DNA of 48,469 nucleotides from Cyanobacteria bacterium REEB459 (GTDB lineage: Bacteria; Cyanobacteriota; Cyanobacteriia; Phormidesmidales; Phormidesmidaceae): NCBI GenBank assembly GCA_018970085.1, contig JAGWXD010000021.1, positions 1-48,469 of the forward strand. Direction: 5' to 3'. How positions within the stretch are numbered: position 1 is the stretch's first letter; the number at the start of each line of letters is the position of its first letter. A program made the position numbers and the translations under genes. Shown here one piece after another: positions 1-10,774 of this stretch. The notes below the pieces were generated by a model that saw only the letters and a program-made list of their open reading frames with translations, ran no database searches and was not told the DNA's origin.

Positions 1-315
1 ACAGCGGCTTCGGGGGTTGCGAGCGACGGTGCTAGGCGATGATCTCTATTGCCATCAACCCTTCTGCCAGCAGCTGTTAGACCAACAGGTGGACTTCATT
101 CTGGTCTGTCGAGAGGACTCCCACACCACCCTCTATGACCATCTGCAGGGGATGGCTTTGCCCACCGTCACGACCCAACGCTGGACCGGCAAGGTACAGG
201 AAGCAACGAGCTGCGTGTCTTTACTCGGTACCTGTATTTCGACAGTTGGGATCATCATTTGCTTGCCTTCATGCCCGAGGGGCTAGAACTGGACATTCAT
301 CCCGATAGCAGCTGA
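1..315 (+). pseudogene. DDE transposase C-terminal fragment, frameshifted
   Basis: The reading frame is already open at base 2, so the 5' part lies outside the window. It encodes a segment around LGDDLYCHQPFC and FILVCREDSH, which resembles the second catalytic Asp region of a DDE transposase common in cyanobacteria. Near base 203 the frame breaks. The continuation, with RYLYFDSWDHH and a stop at 313-315, lies in another frame. One frameshift therefore separates two parts of one original protein and the gene is dead. The IS family cannot be named from this piece and no terminal inverted repeat was seen downstream. Confidence 0.7.
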
Positions 316-369
316 TTCTTTAAAGTGAGAATGCTGGGAAAACCACTGAAAACCCTCAAGACTGGGGGT

Positions 370-2127
370 CTACATGCGCTCTAGCACTGCTATTCCCAGC
401 AGGTTCAGCCCTAGTTTAAGGGTTCTGGCAGTTAGATGAGCCAGCATTAACCGCGATGTCCGCTGGGGTTCGGGGGCTTGTAGCACTGTACAGAGATCGT
501 AGAATTGATTGAACTTCTGACTGAGTTCAAATAGGTAAAGACAAAGCTGGTTGGGATAGAGGTCAATGGCTACTTCCTCTAACACCTGCTCCAATTGCAG
601 CAGGTGGCGAGCTAGGGTGAATTCGGCCTCCTCCTGGAGCTGCAAGGTGGCTGTCGGTGGTAAATGGTCAAAGTCAATGTTACCCTTACGGCTAATTCCC
701 TGGATACGGACGTAGGCATAGAGCATGTAGGGAGCCGTATTACCCTGCAAGGCCAGCATTTTGTCAAAGCTAAACAGGTAATTGCTGGTGCGGTTCTGGC
801 TTAGATCGGCGTACTTAACGGCGGCTAAACCAACGGTTTCGGCGATGGACTCTATCAACTCCTGGGGTTCTTGACGGGCTTCGAGGGCCAGCCGCTGTTC
901 CAGGTCGGCCCGAGCCCTGGCTACGGCTTCGTCGAGCAAATCTTTGAGCCGGACCGTCTCTCCAGATCGGGTTTTGAATTTCTTGCCGTCTTCCCCCTGG
1001 ACTACGCCAAAGGGTACGTGGGTGAGGGTAACACCGGCTGGAATCCAACCAGCTCTCTCAGCTACCTGGAAGACCTGGGCAAAGTGAGTACTCTGGCCAG
1101 CATCGACTACGTAGAGCAGGCGATCGCCCCGGTCTTGGCTAATGCGATAGCGTAGGGCGGCCAGGTCAGTGGTGGCGTAGTTGTAGCCCCCGTCAGATTT
1201 TTGAATAATCACCGGCAGGGGTAAGCCTTCTTTATTGGTAAAGCCCTGGGTGAACACCACCCGGGCACCTTCATTTTCCTGTAGTAATCCCTGGGCCGCT
1301 AAATCCTCCACCACCGCCCCCAGGTAGGCGTTATAAAAAGACTCGCCCCGCTCCTCAAGGGTAATATCTAGACGGCGGTAGATTTGCTCAAATTCCTGAC
1401 GAGATTGTTTGCAGAGCAACTGCCAGGCCCGAGTTGCCCGGGGATTACCGCTTTGCAGATCGACCACTGCCTGGCGCGATCGCTGTTTAAACTCCGGTTC
1501 TTGATCAAAGCGTTGCTTGGCCTGTTTATAGAAATTCACCAGATCGCCAATACCCATCCCAGAATCGGCCTCTAGGGCCTGGGGGCAAGTTTCCTGCAGG
1601 TGGGTAATCAGCATGCCAAATTGGGTACCCCAGTCTCCTACATGGTTTAGCCGCAGAACTGAATGGCCGAGAAACTCCTGTACCCGGGCTAGACAGTCAC
1701 CGATAATGGTGGAGCGGAGATGGCCCACATGCATTTCCTTGGCAATATTCGGGCTAGAGAAATCCACAATTACCCGCTGCGGCTGACTAACGCAGTTAAT
1801 GCCCAGGCGGGGGTGGGCCTGTCGCCTCTGAATTTGACTTTGCAGATAGGCCACACTCAGACGCAGATTAATGAATCCGGGGCCGGCAATCTCTGGGGGG
1901 TCGCATAAATCGGCCAATTGCAGATGGTTAACCAACTCGGCAGCAATGGCTCGGGGGCTGCGCTGCAGGGGCCGGGCCAACCCCATGGCCAGGTTGGCCT
2001 GGTAGTCGCCAAATTTGGGGTTACTGGTCGGGGCTAGCAGCGGATCGGTACTGGCCCAGTCAGGACCAAAGGCAAGGGTCAGTGCCTGGGCGAAGCGATC
2101 TTTGATCTGGGCGATAATCGAGGTCAT
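370..2127 (-). CDS. argS: Arginyl-tRNA synthetase
   Basis: Class I aminoacyl-tRNA synthetase that charges tRNA-Arg with arginine in the cytoplasm. The protein has the N-terminal additional domain, then the HIGH-type motif (HVGHLRS, near residue 135), a Rossmann catalytic core, the [12 protein letters not shown] segment standing in for KMSKS, and a C-terminal DALR anticodon-binding domain ending in [13 protein letters not shown] chose the ATG at 2127 ([11 protein letters not shown]), which gives 585 residues, the usual length. An upstream start at 2178 would add 17 residues without family resemblance. The neighbouring sugar transferase gene is on the same strand, but no functional link is evident. 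Confidence 0.97.
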   Translation of the reverse strand: MTSIIAQIKDRFAQALTLAFGPDWASTDPLLAPTSNPKFGDYQANLAMGLARPLQRSPRAIAAELVNHLQLADLCDPPEIAGPGFINLRLSVAYLQSQIQRRQAHPRLGINCVSQPQRVIVDFSSPNIAKEMHVGHLRSTIIGDCLARVQEFLGHSVLRLNHVGDWGTQFGMLITHLQETCPQALEADSGMGIGDLVNFYKQAKQRFDQEPEFKQRSRQAVVDLQSGNPRATRAWQLLCKQSRQEFEQIYRRLDITLEERGESFYNAYLGAVVEDLAAQGLLQENEGARVVFTQGFTNKEGLPLPVIIQKSDGGYNYATTDLAALRYRISQDRGDRLLYVVDAGQSTHFAQVFQVAERAGWIPAGVTLTHVPFGVVQGEDGKKFKTRSGETVRLKDLLDEAVARARADLEQRLALEARQEPQELIESIAETVGLAAVKYADLSQNRTSNYLFSFDKMLALQGNTAPYMLYAYVRIQGISRKGNIDFDHLPPTATLQLQEEAEFTLARHLLQLEQVLEEVAIDLYPNQLCLYLFELSQKFNQFYDLCTVLQAPEPQRTSRLMLAHLTARTLKLGLNLLGIAVLERM

Positions 2128-2221
2128 AGGGAGCTTTGGGGGTAGGACAATGGAAAATAGGCTACCTGCCCTGCCCATTATAGATTTAGGGACGATAGGT
2201 TTAGGGATGGCTCCGCAGATA

Positions 2222-3694
2222 TCAATAGGCGCCCTTGCCCCGCAGCAAAATTCCCAGGGTGGTCGCCAGAATCTCCAGATCCAGATTCAAAGACCAGTGG
2301 TCAATGTAGTGCAGATCGAGCCGCACCACATCATCAAAGCTGTCGATATCCGATCGCCCAGACACTTGCCACAGCCCGGTGATGCCTGGCAATACCTGGT
2401 GGCGGGTATGATGCCAGCCATGAAAACGGGCTACATCTCGCAGGGGCAAGGGACGAGGACCAACCAGGCTCATCTCTCCCCGCAGCACATTGATTAACTG
2501 GGGCAGTTCGTCCAGGCTGGTGCGCCGCAGCCAGGTTCCCACCCGGGTGATGCGGGGATCGGCTTTGAGCTTAAAGAGAATGCCGTCAGCACTAGTATTA
2601 CGCTGCTCCAGGTGGGCCTGTTGGGCAGAGGCGTTAACCACCATAGTACGAAACTTCCAGACTGGAAAGGGTTTGCCCTGCAGGCCGACCCGCTGTTGCT
2701 GAAAGCAGACCGGGCCGGCAGAGTCTAGCCGAATAGCCAGGGCAATGGCCAGTAGCAGGGGGGCCAGCAGGGCCAGACCCAAGCCCGCAGCCAGGTAGTC
2801 GATAGTGCGTTTGAGTCGGTAGTCCCAGCCCCCCATCAGGGGCGTATCCAGGCGCAAGCTGGGAAGACCGGCGATGGTTTCTGGTAGACCCCGCCAGTAA
2901 AGCATATCTCGACTATTGGGTAGGAGTTGGAGAACAATTCCCCAGCGTCGCAGCTTCCAGTAGAGGGTGGAGGCCAGGTCAGCGGTGGGCAGGCCTTCTA
3001 CAAGTAGCAGGGTGGCTTTAGAGGCGAGAATTGCCTGGTAGGTGGGTAGAGAGTTGACCGTGCTGACCAGGGCTGCCCCCACCAGGGATAGGCCTGCTCG
3101 CTGACGCAGGACCTGGGCCAGGGGCCTGAGGCGATGGGCAGGGGCAATCAGGAAACAACGGCGGGGAGCATGGTGTTTTTCTAAAGGCCGCAAAACCAGG
3201 GTGATCAGGGCCAGGCGAACCATCACCACCAGCACCATGCTGCTAAGCCAGGCGGAGAAAAACAGCGATCGCGGCAGGTCTAGTTTGGGGTCATAGACGT
3301 ACATCCCCACCAGGGAGGTCAGATAGACCAGGCTAACCAGTTTGCCCGCCTGCAGATAATTTTGAATCGCCTGGCTACCGCCGTAGAGCCCGGCACTGGC
3401 AAATAGCCCCAGGGTCAGCGTCACCAGCAGCCAGAAAGGACTGGGAAAGCCCAACCAGACCCACCACACCAGCGGCGGCGGCATGGGAGAAAAAAAATGA
3501 TTCAGGGATAGGGCTAGATACCAGGCCAGGCCCAAACTCAGCAGATCGCTAAAAACCAATAACAGGCTGCGCTGGGTTGACCAGCTGAGCAGATCCCGCC
3601 AGCCCAGCCGCCGAGGGGCGCGAATATCCCCCGGGGGAGTACAGGCCCTTGGGGACGGATAACTGAGTCGGTTGGCGGGGTGGTCGGATGCCAT
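2222..3694 (-). CDS. Polyprenyl-phosphate sugar-1-phosphate transferase (exopolysaccharide initiation)
   Basis: Likely initiating glycosyltransferase of exopolysaccharide synthesis, moving a sugar-1-phosphate onto undecaprenyl phosphate at the plasma membrane (WcaJ/WbaP type). The N-terminal half has several hydrophobic segments (about residues 40-180) and a central CoA-binding-like region. A further membrane segment (about 300-320) precedes the bacterial sugar transferase domain, with the hallmarks [37 protein letters not shown] and [13 protein letters not shown]. Its 490 residues are normal for the family. The sugar cannot be read from sequence. The O-antigen ligase-like gene at 25007 could act in the same kind of pathway but is far away. 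Confidence 0.9.
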   Translation of the reverse strand: MASDHPANRLSYPSPRACTPPGDIRAPRRLGWRDLLSWSTQRSLLLVFSDLLSLGLAWYLALSLNHFFSPMPPPLVWWVWLGFPSPFWLLVTLTLGLFASAGLYGGSQAIQNYLQAGKLVSLVYLTSLVGMYVYDPKLDLPRSLFFSAWLSSMVLVVMVRLALITLVLRPLEKHHAPRRCFLIAPAHRLRPLAQVLRQRAGLSLVGAALVSTVNSLPTYQAILASKATLLLVEGLPTADLASTLYWKLRRWGIVLQLLPNSRDMLYWRGLPETIAGLPSLRLDTPLMGGWDYRLKRTIDYLAAGLGLALLAPLLLAIALAIRLDSAGPVCFQQQRVGLQGKPFPVWKFRTMVVNASAQQAHLEQRNTSADGILFKLKADPRITRVGTWLRRTSLDELPQLINVLRGEMSLVGPRPLPLRDVARFHGWHHTRHQVLPGITGLWQVSGRSDIDSFDDVVRLDLHYIDHWSLNLDLEILATTLGILLRGKGAY

Positions 3695-3734
3695 GGCTGA
3701 GCAGCAGAAGGAACGGGCCCCCTAGGGGCCAGCC

Positions 3735-5051
3735 TTATCCGGGCAGATCCTGATGGATAAAGGGTCGGGCCTGGTCACCGCTGTAGGTAGCCACTATGTG
3801 GCCATTGCCCACCAACTGATACTTATAGGTGACTAACCCGTCTAGGCCTACGGGGCCCCGAGGCGGCATTTTTTGGGTACTAATGCCAACTTCGGCCCCA
3901 AACCCGTAGCGAAATCCATCGGCAAAGCGGGTGGAACAGTTGTGGTACACCCCAGCCGCATCTACCTGGCTGATAAATTGGGCGGCGATCGCGGCGTCCT
4001 CGGTTACGATCGCATCGGTGTGACGAGAGCCGTAGGTATTGATGTGGGCGATGGCCGCTGCCACAGAATCGACCACCTTCACCGCCAAAATTAAATCATT
4101 ATACTCAGTAGCCCAGTCCGTCTCTGTGGCTACCGCCAGATCGGCGATCACCTGCCGCGCCGCGCCATCTCCTCTGATCTCGACCCCCGCCTGACGCAGC
4201 GCCCCAACCAGAACCGGCAGGGCGGTGGGGGCGATAGCCTGGTGAATCAGCAGGGTTTCAATTGCATTGCAGGCAGAGGGATAACCCGCCTTTGCGTCAA
4301 CGGCGATGGCGCTGGCCTTACCAATATCGGCTGCCGCATCAACGTATAGGTGGCAGATACCATCGGCATGACCAAGAACTGGAATCCGGGTATGGCTTTG
4401 GACAAACTGCACAAAGCTATTGGACCCTCTGGGAATAATCAGGTCGATGTATCGATCTAGCTCTAGTAAGGCCTGGGTTTCTTCCCGGGTAGTTAATAAC
4501 TGCACCACAGCGGTATCTAAGCCGACTCTGCCAAGGCCCTGATGAATAGCCGCCACTAGGGCACGGCAGGAATTGACAGCTTCGCTACCACCTTTAAGCA
4601 TCACCCCATTGCCTGACTTAATGGCCAGGGAGGCAATCTGCATCACTGCATCGGGTCGTGACTCAAAAATTACCCCTAAAACCCCCAAGGGGCAGCTAAT
4701 CCGACTCAAAATTAGCCCCTCATCTAGCTGACGATGCAGTTGTACCCTGCCCACCGGATCGGTTAGCCGGGCCACATCCCGAATCCCAGCGATGGCACCC
4801 TTGAGCTTTACCAGATTCAACCTCAGGCGATCGCAGAGGGGCCTGGCCAGTCCACTCTGTTCTGCGGCCTGACAATCCCGTTGATTGGCCGCCAAAATTG
4901 CCTCTTGCTGGTCTTCCAGGGCCAGGGCAATGGCTTCTAGGGCCTGGTTTTTTAGAGTCGTCGAAGCTATTGACAGGGTTTGGGCCCCCTGCCGGGTAGC
5001 CTGGGCAAGCGCTGCCAAAGTCGAGGGAGAGGACGGGGGAGAAGCAATCAT
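3735..5051 (-). CDS. proA: Gamma-glutamyl phosphate reductase
   Basis: Second enzyme of proline synthesis: NADPH-dependent reduction of gamma-glutamyl phosphate to glutamate-5-semialdehyde. It belongs to the aldehyde dehydrogenase superfamily. Visible marks are the ALDH nucleotide-binding stretch ([14 protein letters not shown], about 128-141), [11 protein letters not shown], and the catalytic Cys261 in [13 protein letters not shown]. The C-terminal half has the family's [20 protein letters not shown] and [14 protein letters not shown]. At 438 residues it is full length. It lies about 40 bp upstream of the sugar transferase on the same strand. No proB is adjacent, as is common in cyanobacteria. 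Confidence 0.97.
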   Translation of the reverse strand: MIASPPSSPSTLAALAQATRQGAQTLSIASTTLKNQALEAIALALEDQQEAILAANQRDCQAAEQSGLARPLCDRLRLNLVKLKGAIAGIRDVARLTDPVGRVQLHRQLDEGLILSRISCPLGVLGVIFESRPDAVMQIASLAIKSGNGVMLKGGSEAVNSCRALVAAIHQGLGRVGLDTAVVQLLTTREETQALLELDRYIDLIIPRGSNSFVQFVQSHTRIPVLGHADGICHLYVDAAADIGKASAIAVDAKAGYPSACNAIETLLIHQAIAPTALPVLVGALRQAGVEIRGDGAARQVIADLAVATETDWATEYNDLILAVKVVDSVAAAIAHINTYGSRHTDAIVTEDAAIAAQFISQVDAAGVYHNCSTRFADGFRYGFGAEVGISTQKMPPRGPVGLDGLVTYKYQLVGNGHIVATYSGDQARPFIHQDLPG

Positions 5052-5558
5052 AACAGGGTAGGAAGCCGATCAGTTGTGATCAGAAACTAATGTCATCAGA
5101 ACTAACCCTTAACCCCAGGGATACCATGGTCAAAGGGTAGATTAACCATAACAAGCATCCAGGAAAAATAACAACTCAATATAATCCCATCCAATCCCCA
5201 TGATCAGGAACTTCCCAGGGTTTGAAGCGAGCCTTTCTGGAGGTAAATCTTGATTTGAGTTCCCTCCCTAACCGGGTAACCATCAAGATGTTAAGTCCTC
5301 CCTTTAGACCATATTAGGAAGTATGAAAAAGCAGGATTGAATGGGGTTGAATAGACGAGACAGATGGTAATCCAACAGCAACTTCACTCCTTTTTGTGTG
5401 TGGGCCGTGGGCTGTCTAATCTGCCAGGGGAGCCTTTTTCAGCTCCATTTCTAATATACTCTGCCCAAGGTCGCACTGGGGGTGAGGAAAAAATAATTAA
5501 TATGACTCAGCAAAGAATAAGTTTAGCTGATTAAGCTTGGGTGATCGACTGGGTGGAA
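5052..5558. other. Intergenic region, 507 bp, no recognised feature
   Basis: No coding frame with a convincing protein and no tRNA-like fold was seen. It must hold the proA promoter (reading leftwards) and the 3' end of the acyltransferase transcript. A weak 5-bp hairpin (5429-5433 with 5442-5446) is the only structure noticed. Confidence 0.4.
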
Positions 5559-6299
5559 TTAAAGAGAGGCTGACGGGGAAGCCACCATTCCTTGTTTGCG
5601 GTTATCGATCATGCGAGTCAGGCGAGTTTTTAAAGCCAGGGTGAGAGCCCGAGCACTGGCTTTGAGGGCGTCAGGGGCCGCCTTGCCATGGAGGTACTCC
5701 CTCACCGGGATAGCTTCACCAATATTCACCTGCATAGAGGAGCGCCAGGATGGATAGGTCTCGCCGTAGTAAATATCAACGGGCAAAACCTGAATGCCCA
5801 ACTCGGGAGCCGCCGCCTCTGCCTGAATAGCCAGGCGGGCCAGGCCAGGCTTTAAGGGCTGAAGCAGGTCTTGCCGGTAAATCCCTCCCTCTGGGTAAAT
5901 CACCAGCATTTCTCCGGCTCGCAACAGGTCAATGCCGTGGCGCAAACTGGCGATGCTGGGTTGGCGGATATTTACGGCAAAGCCCCCTAGCCGTTGAATC
6001 AGCCACCCCTGAACCCCGGCCACTTCATCTGCGGTCACCATAAAGCGCAGGTCTCGTCCACTGGCCGGACGCCCCACCGCCAACGGTAGCAGTATGGAGT
6101 CCCAGCGGGCTCGATGGGTAGGGGCAATAATGGTGGGACCGGTTTGGGGTAAATGGTGTTGTCCTGAAATCTGGACGGATTCAAAATACCAGGGTATGAC
6201 CAGCCGCTGCCCTAAGAAGTAGGCCAGGGGAGTGAGTAGGGGAGAACAACGGGAGTAGGCAGCTGAATTAGAACTGATCATTAAAATAAGCGGTGACAT
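5559..6299 (-). CDS. 1-acylglycerol-3-phosphate acyltransferase family protein (PlsC-like)
   Basis: Predicted membrane-associated acyltransferase that adds an acyl chain to a lysophospholipid or related acceptor. The catalytic HX4D motif is His62-Asp67 in HRARWD, and the acceptor-binding motif is YPEGGIYR (about 135-142), an order and spacing typical of the PlsC domain. The N-terminal segment (LLTPLAYFLGQRLVIPWYF) is hydrophobic and may anchor the enzyme. With 246 residues it is a single-domain protein. Met7 (6281) is an alternative start. Cyanobacteria usually have several PlsC paralogues, so the acceptor cannot be assigned. Confidence 0.85.
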   Translation of the reverse strand: MSPLILMISSNSAAYSRCSPLLTPLAYFLGQRLVIPWYFESVQISGQHHLPQTGPTIIAPTHRARWDSILLPLAVGRPASGRDLRFMVTADEVAGVQGWLIQRLGGFAVNIRQPSIASLRHGIDLLRAGEMLVIYPEGGIYRQDLLQPLKPGLARLAIQAEAAAPELGIQVLPVDIYYGETYPSWRSSMQVNIGEAIPVREYLHGKAAPDALKASARALTLALKTRLTRMIDNRKQGMVASPSASL

Positions 6300-6497
6300 C
6301 TGGGGAAGCAGCCCATTTAAAGGGGGCTTATCCAGGGGGCTTGGCTCCCGACTGGCGCAGGTTAAGAATAATAGTTTTAGGCTAGCCGATGGATTACCTA
6401 TCTCTCAAGGGGGAGAAGGCCAGTTTGATAGCCGGTGGGGCGATCTCCCCTATCAGGTGATGGCCGGAGTAGCCTTAGCCAACCACTATCGCTGGCA

Positions 6498-7646
6498 TCA
6501 AGGCGGATCAGATGCAGCCTCAGGGGTTAACCAGGTAGCGAACTCCTCGGTGAAGCGATCGCCCAGAATAGCCCTACGAATGCGTTGGGTAAACCCCACC
6601 AGCTCAGTAATATTGTGAATAGAGATTAAGGTGAAGGCCAGCATTTCCTTACTATGGAGGAGGTGACATAGGTAGGCTCGGCTGAACTGCTGACAGGTGT
6701 AACAGGGGCAGGCCGCATCCAGGGGACGGTGGTCGCGGCGAAACCGGCTATTCTTTAGATTCCAGCGCTCTCCCCCGACCAGGGCGGCACCGTGGCGAGC
6801 CAGACGGGTGGGAATAACACAGTCAAACAGGTCTACCCCCGCCGCGATCGCCTGGGTCATTTCTCGATAGGTGCCTACCCCCATCAGGTAGCGGGGCTTG
6901 TGATCGGGCAGGTAGGGGGCGGTGGCCTTGACGATCGCCTCGATTAACTCTGGCGGTTCCCCCACACTGACTCCACCAATGGCGTAGCCCGGCAGGTCCA
7001 ATTGAGCCAGTTGCAAAGCAGCTTGCCGCCGAATTTCGGGATAAATTCCCCCCTGCACAATGCCAAATAAAGCCTGATCCTGCCGCTGGTGGGCAGCCAT
7101 ACACCGCAAGAGCCAGCGCCAGGTGCGATCGGTGGAGGCCTGCATGGCCTCCTGACTGGAAGGATAGGGAGGGCACTCATCAAAGGCCATAATCACATCC
7201 GCCCCCAGGGCATTTTGAATTTGGATCGAGGTTTCTGGATGGAGGGTAATTAAGTGGCCATCGCGGGGGGATTTAAAGACCACCCCTGCCTCCGTAATCG
7301 TACGAATCTGACTTAAACTAAACACCTGAAATCCACCTGAGTCAGTCAGCATTGGTCCCTGCCAACCCATAAATCGGTGTAACCCCCCCGCCTCAGCCAC
7401 AATCTCTTCCCCTGGCTGCAGGTGGAGGTGATAGGTATTGGCCAGCACCATTTGGGCACCGGTAGTGACCAGTTGATCGGGGGTAACGGTTTTCACATTC
7501 GCCAGGGTACCGACAGGCATAAACCGGGGCGTTTCAACCGGTCCGTGGGGGGTATGAAAAACCCCGGCCCTGGCCTGGGTATGGCGGCAGCGTGCCTGGC
7601 ACTCAAAGGCAAAGGGAGGAGTCACAGCCTGGGGAGTTGTTTGCAA
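6498..7646 (-). CDS. tgt: Queuine tRNA-ribosyltransferase (tRNA-guanine transglycosylase)
   Basis: Replaces guanine-34 with preQ1 in the anticodon of GUN tRNAs during queuosine synthesis. Catalytic residues are visible: Asp102 in [12 protein letters not shown] and the nucleophile Asp275 in [15 protein letters not shown]. The zinc ligands are Cys313, Cys315, Cys318 (CPCYTC) and His344. The 382-residue length fits the family. There is no ATG start: the frame opens with TTG at 7646, and a GTG at 7625 is a second candidate. Neither has a clear Shine-Dalgarno sequence. It is followed leftwards by a 198-bp gap before the acyltransferase. Confidence 0.96.
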   Translation of the reverse strand: MQTTPQAVTPPFAFECQARCRHTQARAGVFHTPHGPVETPRFMPVGTLANVKTVTPDQLVTTGAQMVLANTYHLHLQPGEEIVAEAGGLHRFMGWQGPMLTDSGGFQVFSLSQIRTITEAGVVFKSPRDGHLITLHPETSIQIQNALGADVIMAFDECPPYPSSQEAMQASTDRTWRWLLRCMAAHQRQDQALFGIVQGGIYPEIRRQAALQLAQLDLPGYAIGGVSVGEPPELIEAIVKATAPYLPDHKPRYLMGVGTYREMTQAIAAGVDLFDCVIPTRLARHGAALVGGERWNLKNSRFRRDHRPLDAACPCYTCQQFSRAYLCHLLHSKEMLAFTLISIHNITELVGFTQRIRRAILGDRFTEEFATWLTPEAASDPP

Positions 7647-7810
7647 AGTTCAGAGATAGTCTTAATGTAGGTTAAAGAGTTAACCCCAGAATTTTACTGC
7701 TATAACTTTTGAAAAGACCGACCTCTCTACCTAACTCGTCTCCATTTAGCTTCTGGCTGTAAGCACACCCGACTGAACCCTGTCCTTCGCCCCCTTAGGC
7801 CTCTACGGTT

Positions 7811-8971
7811 ATGGTTTTCCCCGACGCCCCTCCTGCCCTGCTGGTATTAGCTGATGGCTCTGTTTTCCATGGTTGGTCCTTTGGGGCCCCCGGTACCGTC
7901 ATGGGAGAGGTGGTCTTCAATACCGGTATGACCGGTTATCAAGAAGTCATGACCGATCCCAGCTATGCTGGTCAACTGGTTACCTTTACCTATCCAGAAC
8001 TGGGGAACACCGGCGTCAACCCTGAAGATGAAGAGTCTAGCCGTCCCCATATTAAAGCGGCGATTGCCCGCAATATTTGCGCCATTCCCAGTAATTGGCG
8101 GTCTACCCAATCCCTGCCTAACTACCTCAAAACCCATAAAATTCCAGGTATTTTTGGTATTGACACCCGGGCCCTAACCCGCCGTATCCGCACCGCAGGA
8201 GCCATGAATGGGGCGGTTTCGACCCAGGTGCTGGAGCCGAGTGAATTGCTACGTCAGTTGCAGGATGCTCCATCTATGGCGGGTCTTAATTTGGTCGATC
8301 AGGTTACCACCCCCGAGGTCTACGAGTGGACCGAAACCACCGCCGCCGCCTGGGAGTATAGCCGTCCGGCTGCCGCACCGGTGGATCAACCGCTGACGGT
8401 GGTAGCTGTTGACTTTGGGGTTAAGCGCAATATCCTCCGGCGGCTAGCCAGCTACGGCTGTCGAGTCGTTGTGGTACCGGCCCGCAGCTCGGCTGAATTG
8501 ATCATGAGCTACAACCCCGATGGCATTTTTCTCTCCAATGGGCCTGGCGATCCTGCGGCTGTGACCTACGCCCCCGCCCTCGTACAGGCTTTACTCAACT
8601 ACAGACGACCGACCTTCGGCATTTGTATGGGACATCAAATTCTAGGGTTATCCCTGGGGGCTTCTACCTTTAAGCTCAAATTTGGTCACCGAGGCCTGAA
8701 CCAGCCCTGTGGTCTCCAGCGTCAGGTAGAAATTACCAGCCAGAACCATGGTTTTGCCCTGGCAGTCGACTCAATTCCAGCAGATCAGGTAACTATCACC
8801 CATTTCAACTTAAACGATCAAACCCTGGCGGGTCTGGCCCACAAAACTCTGCCTGTATTCTCTGTCCAGTACCATCCTGAGGCCAGTCCTGGTCCCCACG
8901 ATGCTGATTATCTCTTCCTCAAATTTGTCGAAACCATGCAAGACTATCGGCTTCACCAGACTACCGCCTAG
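7811..8971 (+). CDS. carA: Carbamoyl-phosphate synthase small (glutaminase) subunit
   Basis: Releases ammonia from glutamine for the large subunit CarB, feeding arginine and pyrimidine synthesis. The N-terminal domain carries [15 protein letters not shown] and [12 protein letters not shown]. The C-terminal class I amidotransferase domain has the nucleophile Cys272 in FGICMGHQ and the His355/Glu357 pair in [18 protein letters not shown] (about 241-248) is also intact. The 386-residue length is normal. carB is not in the window, which is usual in cyanobacteria. The gene is divergent from tgt, with about 165 bp between start codons. Confidence 0.97.
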   Translation: MVFPDAPPALLVLADGSVFHGWSFGAPGTVMGEVVFNTGMTGYQEVMTDPSYAGQLVTFTYPELGNTGVNPEDEESSRPHIKAAIARNICAIPSNWRSTQSLPNYLKTHKIPGIFGIDTRALTRRIRTAGAMNGAVSTQVLEPSELLRQLQDAPSMAGLNLVDQVTTPEVYEWTETTAAAWEYSRPAAAPVDQPLTVVAVDFGVKRNILRRLASYGCRVVVVPARSSAELIMSYNPDGIFLSNGPGDPAAVTYAPALVQALLNYRRPTFGICMGHQILGLSLGASTFKLKFGHRGLNQPCGLQRQVEITSQNHGFALAVDSIPADQVTITHFNLNDQTLAGLAHKTLPVFSVQYHPEASPGPHDADYLFLKFVETMQDYRLHQTTA

Positions 8972-9055
8972 CAAGATAGGGTAATTTACCCCTTGCAGAC
9001 ATATCTATCGTGACCTATATTTAACTGTCGAACTGGAGCACTTGGGAGGTTTCCT

Positions 9056-9445
9056 ATCGCTGAAGCTTTATCCCTCACCGTAAGTTTACGAGGCACACGG
9101 GATGTACAGGGTAACTATCAATTATTTCGCCTCAATGGTTTGCTGGACGCCTTCTCAGTGGCTAACTTTACTAAGGTGATGGCCGCTTACGTAGAAACCG
9201 GCCCAGCCAACATTATTCTTGATCTGTCTGCCATTGATTTTGTTGACAGTTCTGGACTCGGAGCCCTGGTGCAGCTGGTTAAAAAAGCCACCAATCAGGA
9301 CAAAACTGTGCAAGTGGTTACCAATGCCCGCGTTACCCAAACTGTTAAGTTAGTCCGTCTGGAGAAGTTTCTGTCTCTTCAAGATAGTGTGGAAGGGGCG
9401 ATTAATAATCTGGAGCCGAAGTCAGATAGCTCGACTATCAACTAG
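9056..9445 (+). CDS. STAS-domain anti-sigma factor antagonist, non-canonical start
   Basis: A small cytoplasmic STAS protein of the SpoIIAA type. It probably acts in partner switching with an anti-sigma/PP2C pair that is not present here. The phosphorylatable serine region is IDFVDSSGLGALV, followed by the conserved NARVTQTVKLVRLEKF. The only ordinary start in frame (TTG at 9140) would remove the first strand. The similarity-rich part TVSLRGTRDVQGNYQLFRL lies upstream of it, back to about 9071. Between the stop at 9011-9013 and 9140 there is no ATG, GTG or TTG. An ATC at 9056 sits six bases after GGGAGG (9044-9049), so I placed the start there (129 residues). The end overlaps the next gene by 4 bp. 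Confidence 0.8.
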   Translation: MAEALSLTVSLRGTRDVQGNYQLFRLNGLLDAFSVANFTKVMAAYVETGPANIILDLSAIDFVDSSGLGALVQLVKKATNQDKTVQVVTNARVTQTVKLVRLEKFLSLQDSVEGAINNLEPKSDSSTIN

Positions 9446-10077
9446 GTCTGGGGGGGTTTGCAGGCCTGAATAACCTGCAAACTACCACCACCGTAGTAGC
9501 GACATTGAACCGGGTAGAAGCCCAGGGTGCCCAACTCAGCTGTTAGGGTAGCCTGTAACATTTGCCAGGCAGTGTGGGTTTCGAATAGCCATAGAAACAC
9601 AGCTAACCCAGGCCAAAAGAAAGGATTATGGGGGCGGTGAAAATCAACCAGGGTAAATATTCCCCCTGGTTTTAAAACGCGCCAGACCTCCATAAAGATT
9701 TTTTGCCGCTGGTCGGCTTCCATTTCATGGATGGCGGCACTGCTGTGCACCACATCGAAGCGGCTGTCCTCTAGGGGCATAGCCTCTGCCCAGCCCTCGA
9801 CAAAGGTGGCCCCAGGCACATTGTGTCTGGCTCGCTGCAGCGATCGCGGGGAGGCATCAAGGCCAGTGACATGGTCGCTATACCGGGTCAAAAAGCCAGT
9901 GGTTTGTCCACTCCCACAGCAAAGATCTAGTATCTGGCTAGTGCTGACAAGGGTTAACCCCTCCAGGGCCAGGGTGCGAAATCGCTCCTCGCCGCCAACG
10001 CTGAGGGCAGCGGTGCGGGAAATAGTGTCGTATAACCACTGGTAGCGGTAGCTCAGGGGACGCAGTAGGGTAGCCAC
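9442..10077 (-). CDS. Class I SAM-dependent methyltransferase (UbiE/methyltransferase-11 type)
   Basis: Predicted S-adenosylmethionine methyltransferase with a Rossmann fold. Motif I is LDLCCGSGQTTGFL (about 50-63), the acidic loop after strand 2 is GLDASPRSL, and the later core includes FDVVHSSAAIHEM and WRVLKPGGIFTLVDF. Its 211 residues make a single catalytic domain. The substrate is unknown: this group in cyanobacteria includes quinone and small-molecule methylases and many unassigned enzymes. It converges on the STAS gene, and the two stop codons share the palindrome CTAG (9442-9445). It lies 16 bp downstream of purQ on the same strand and may be read from the same transcript. Confidence 0.88.
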   Translation of the reverse strand: MATLLRPLSYRYQWLYDTISRTAALSVGGEERFRTLALEGLTLVSTSQILDLCCGSGQTTGFLTRYSDHVTGLDASPRSLQRARHNVPGATFVEGWAEAMPLEDSRFDVVHSSAAIHEMEADQRQKIFMEVWRVLKPGGIFTLVDFHRPHNPFFWPGLAVFLWLFETHTAWQMLQATLTAELGTLGFYPVQCRYYGGGSLQVIQACKPPQT

Positions 10078-10093
10078 GGTATCGCTTCTAGAA

Positions 10094-10774
10094 CTAATGG
10101 ATTAAACCGGCAATCATAGGTAGACCATCCAGGCCACCCAGCAGGGCATCAGCGGCCCTCTCGGGGTGAGGCATGAGCCCCAGCACGTTACCCTGGCGGT
10201 TGCAAATGCCGGCGATGTTGTGCAGCGAGCCGTTGGGATTAGAGGCCCGGTCTGGTTGCCCTATAGGGTTACAATAGCGCAGTACAATCTGACGATGGGC
10301 TTCTAGCTCTGCCAGGGTGGGGGCATCAGCATAGTAGCATCCTTCCCCGTGGGCAATCGGCAAGGTGAGTATCTGATTAGGGCCGTAGGCCTGAGTCCAG
10401 GGCAGATCGGTGCGTTCTATCCGCAATCTGACCCGGTCGCAGATAAACTGCATACCCTGGTTGCGCACCAGGGCCCCTGGCAGCAGGCCTGCTTCCGTTA
10501 GAATTTGAAAGCCATTACAAATCCCAATTACTAGCTTACCCTGCTGGGCATGGCCGATGGTAGCCTGTAGGGCCGGCGAAAAACGGGCGATCGCCCCACA
10601 GCGCAGGTAATCCCCGTAACTAAATCCCCCTGGCACCACCACCACATCCAGGTCGCTGAGATCGCCATCTTCGTGCCAGACCATGCGGGTGGGTTGGTGC
10701 AGCAGATCGCGGGTCAGGTAGGCCACATCGCGATCGCAGTTAGCACCCGGGAAAACAACAATACCAAATTTCAT
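10094..10774 (-). CDS. purQ: Phosphoribosylformylglycinamidine synthase glutaminase subunit
   Basis: Supplies ammonia for the PurL reaction in purine synthesis, step 4. It is a class I glutamine amidotransferase with nucleophile Cys86 (IGICNGFQIL) and the His203/Glu205 pair (MPHPERA). PGGFSYGDYLRCGAIA is the typical PurQ oxyanion region. At 226 residues it is the short PurQ that works with separate PurS and PurL, not the large fused enzyme. No PurS-like frame was found in the 300 bp upstream, so that partner must be encoded elsewhere. No clear ribosome binding site precedes the ATG. Confidence 0.97.
   Translation of the reverse strand: MKFGIVVFPGANCDRDVAYLTRDLLHQPTRMVWHEDGDLSDLDVVVVPGGFSYGDYLRCGAIARFSPALQATIGHAQQGKLVIGICNGFQILTEAGLLPGALVRNQGMQFICDRVRLRIERTDLPWTQAYGPNQILTLPIAHGEGCYYADAPTLAELEAHRQIVLRYCNPIGQPDRASNPNGSLHNIAGICNRQGNVLGLMPHPERAADALLGGLDGLPMIAGLIH

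Noticed and set aside
5429-5446. Terminator after the acyltransferase gene
   Set aside because: Only a 5-bp stem, about 115 bp from the stop codon and with no T-run on the relevant strand.
9140-9445. TTG at 9140 as the STAS gene start
   Set aside because: It removes the first strand of the domain, and clear family-like sequence continues upstream to about 9071.
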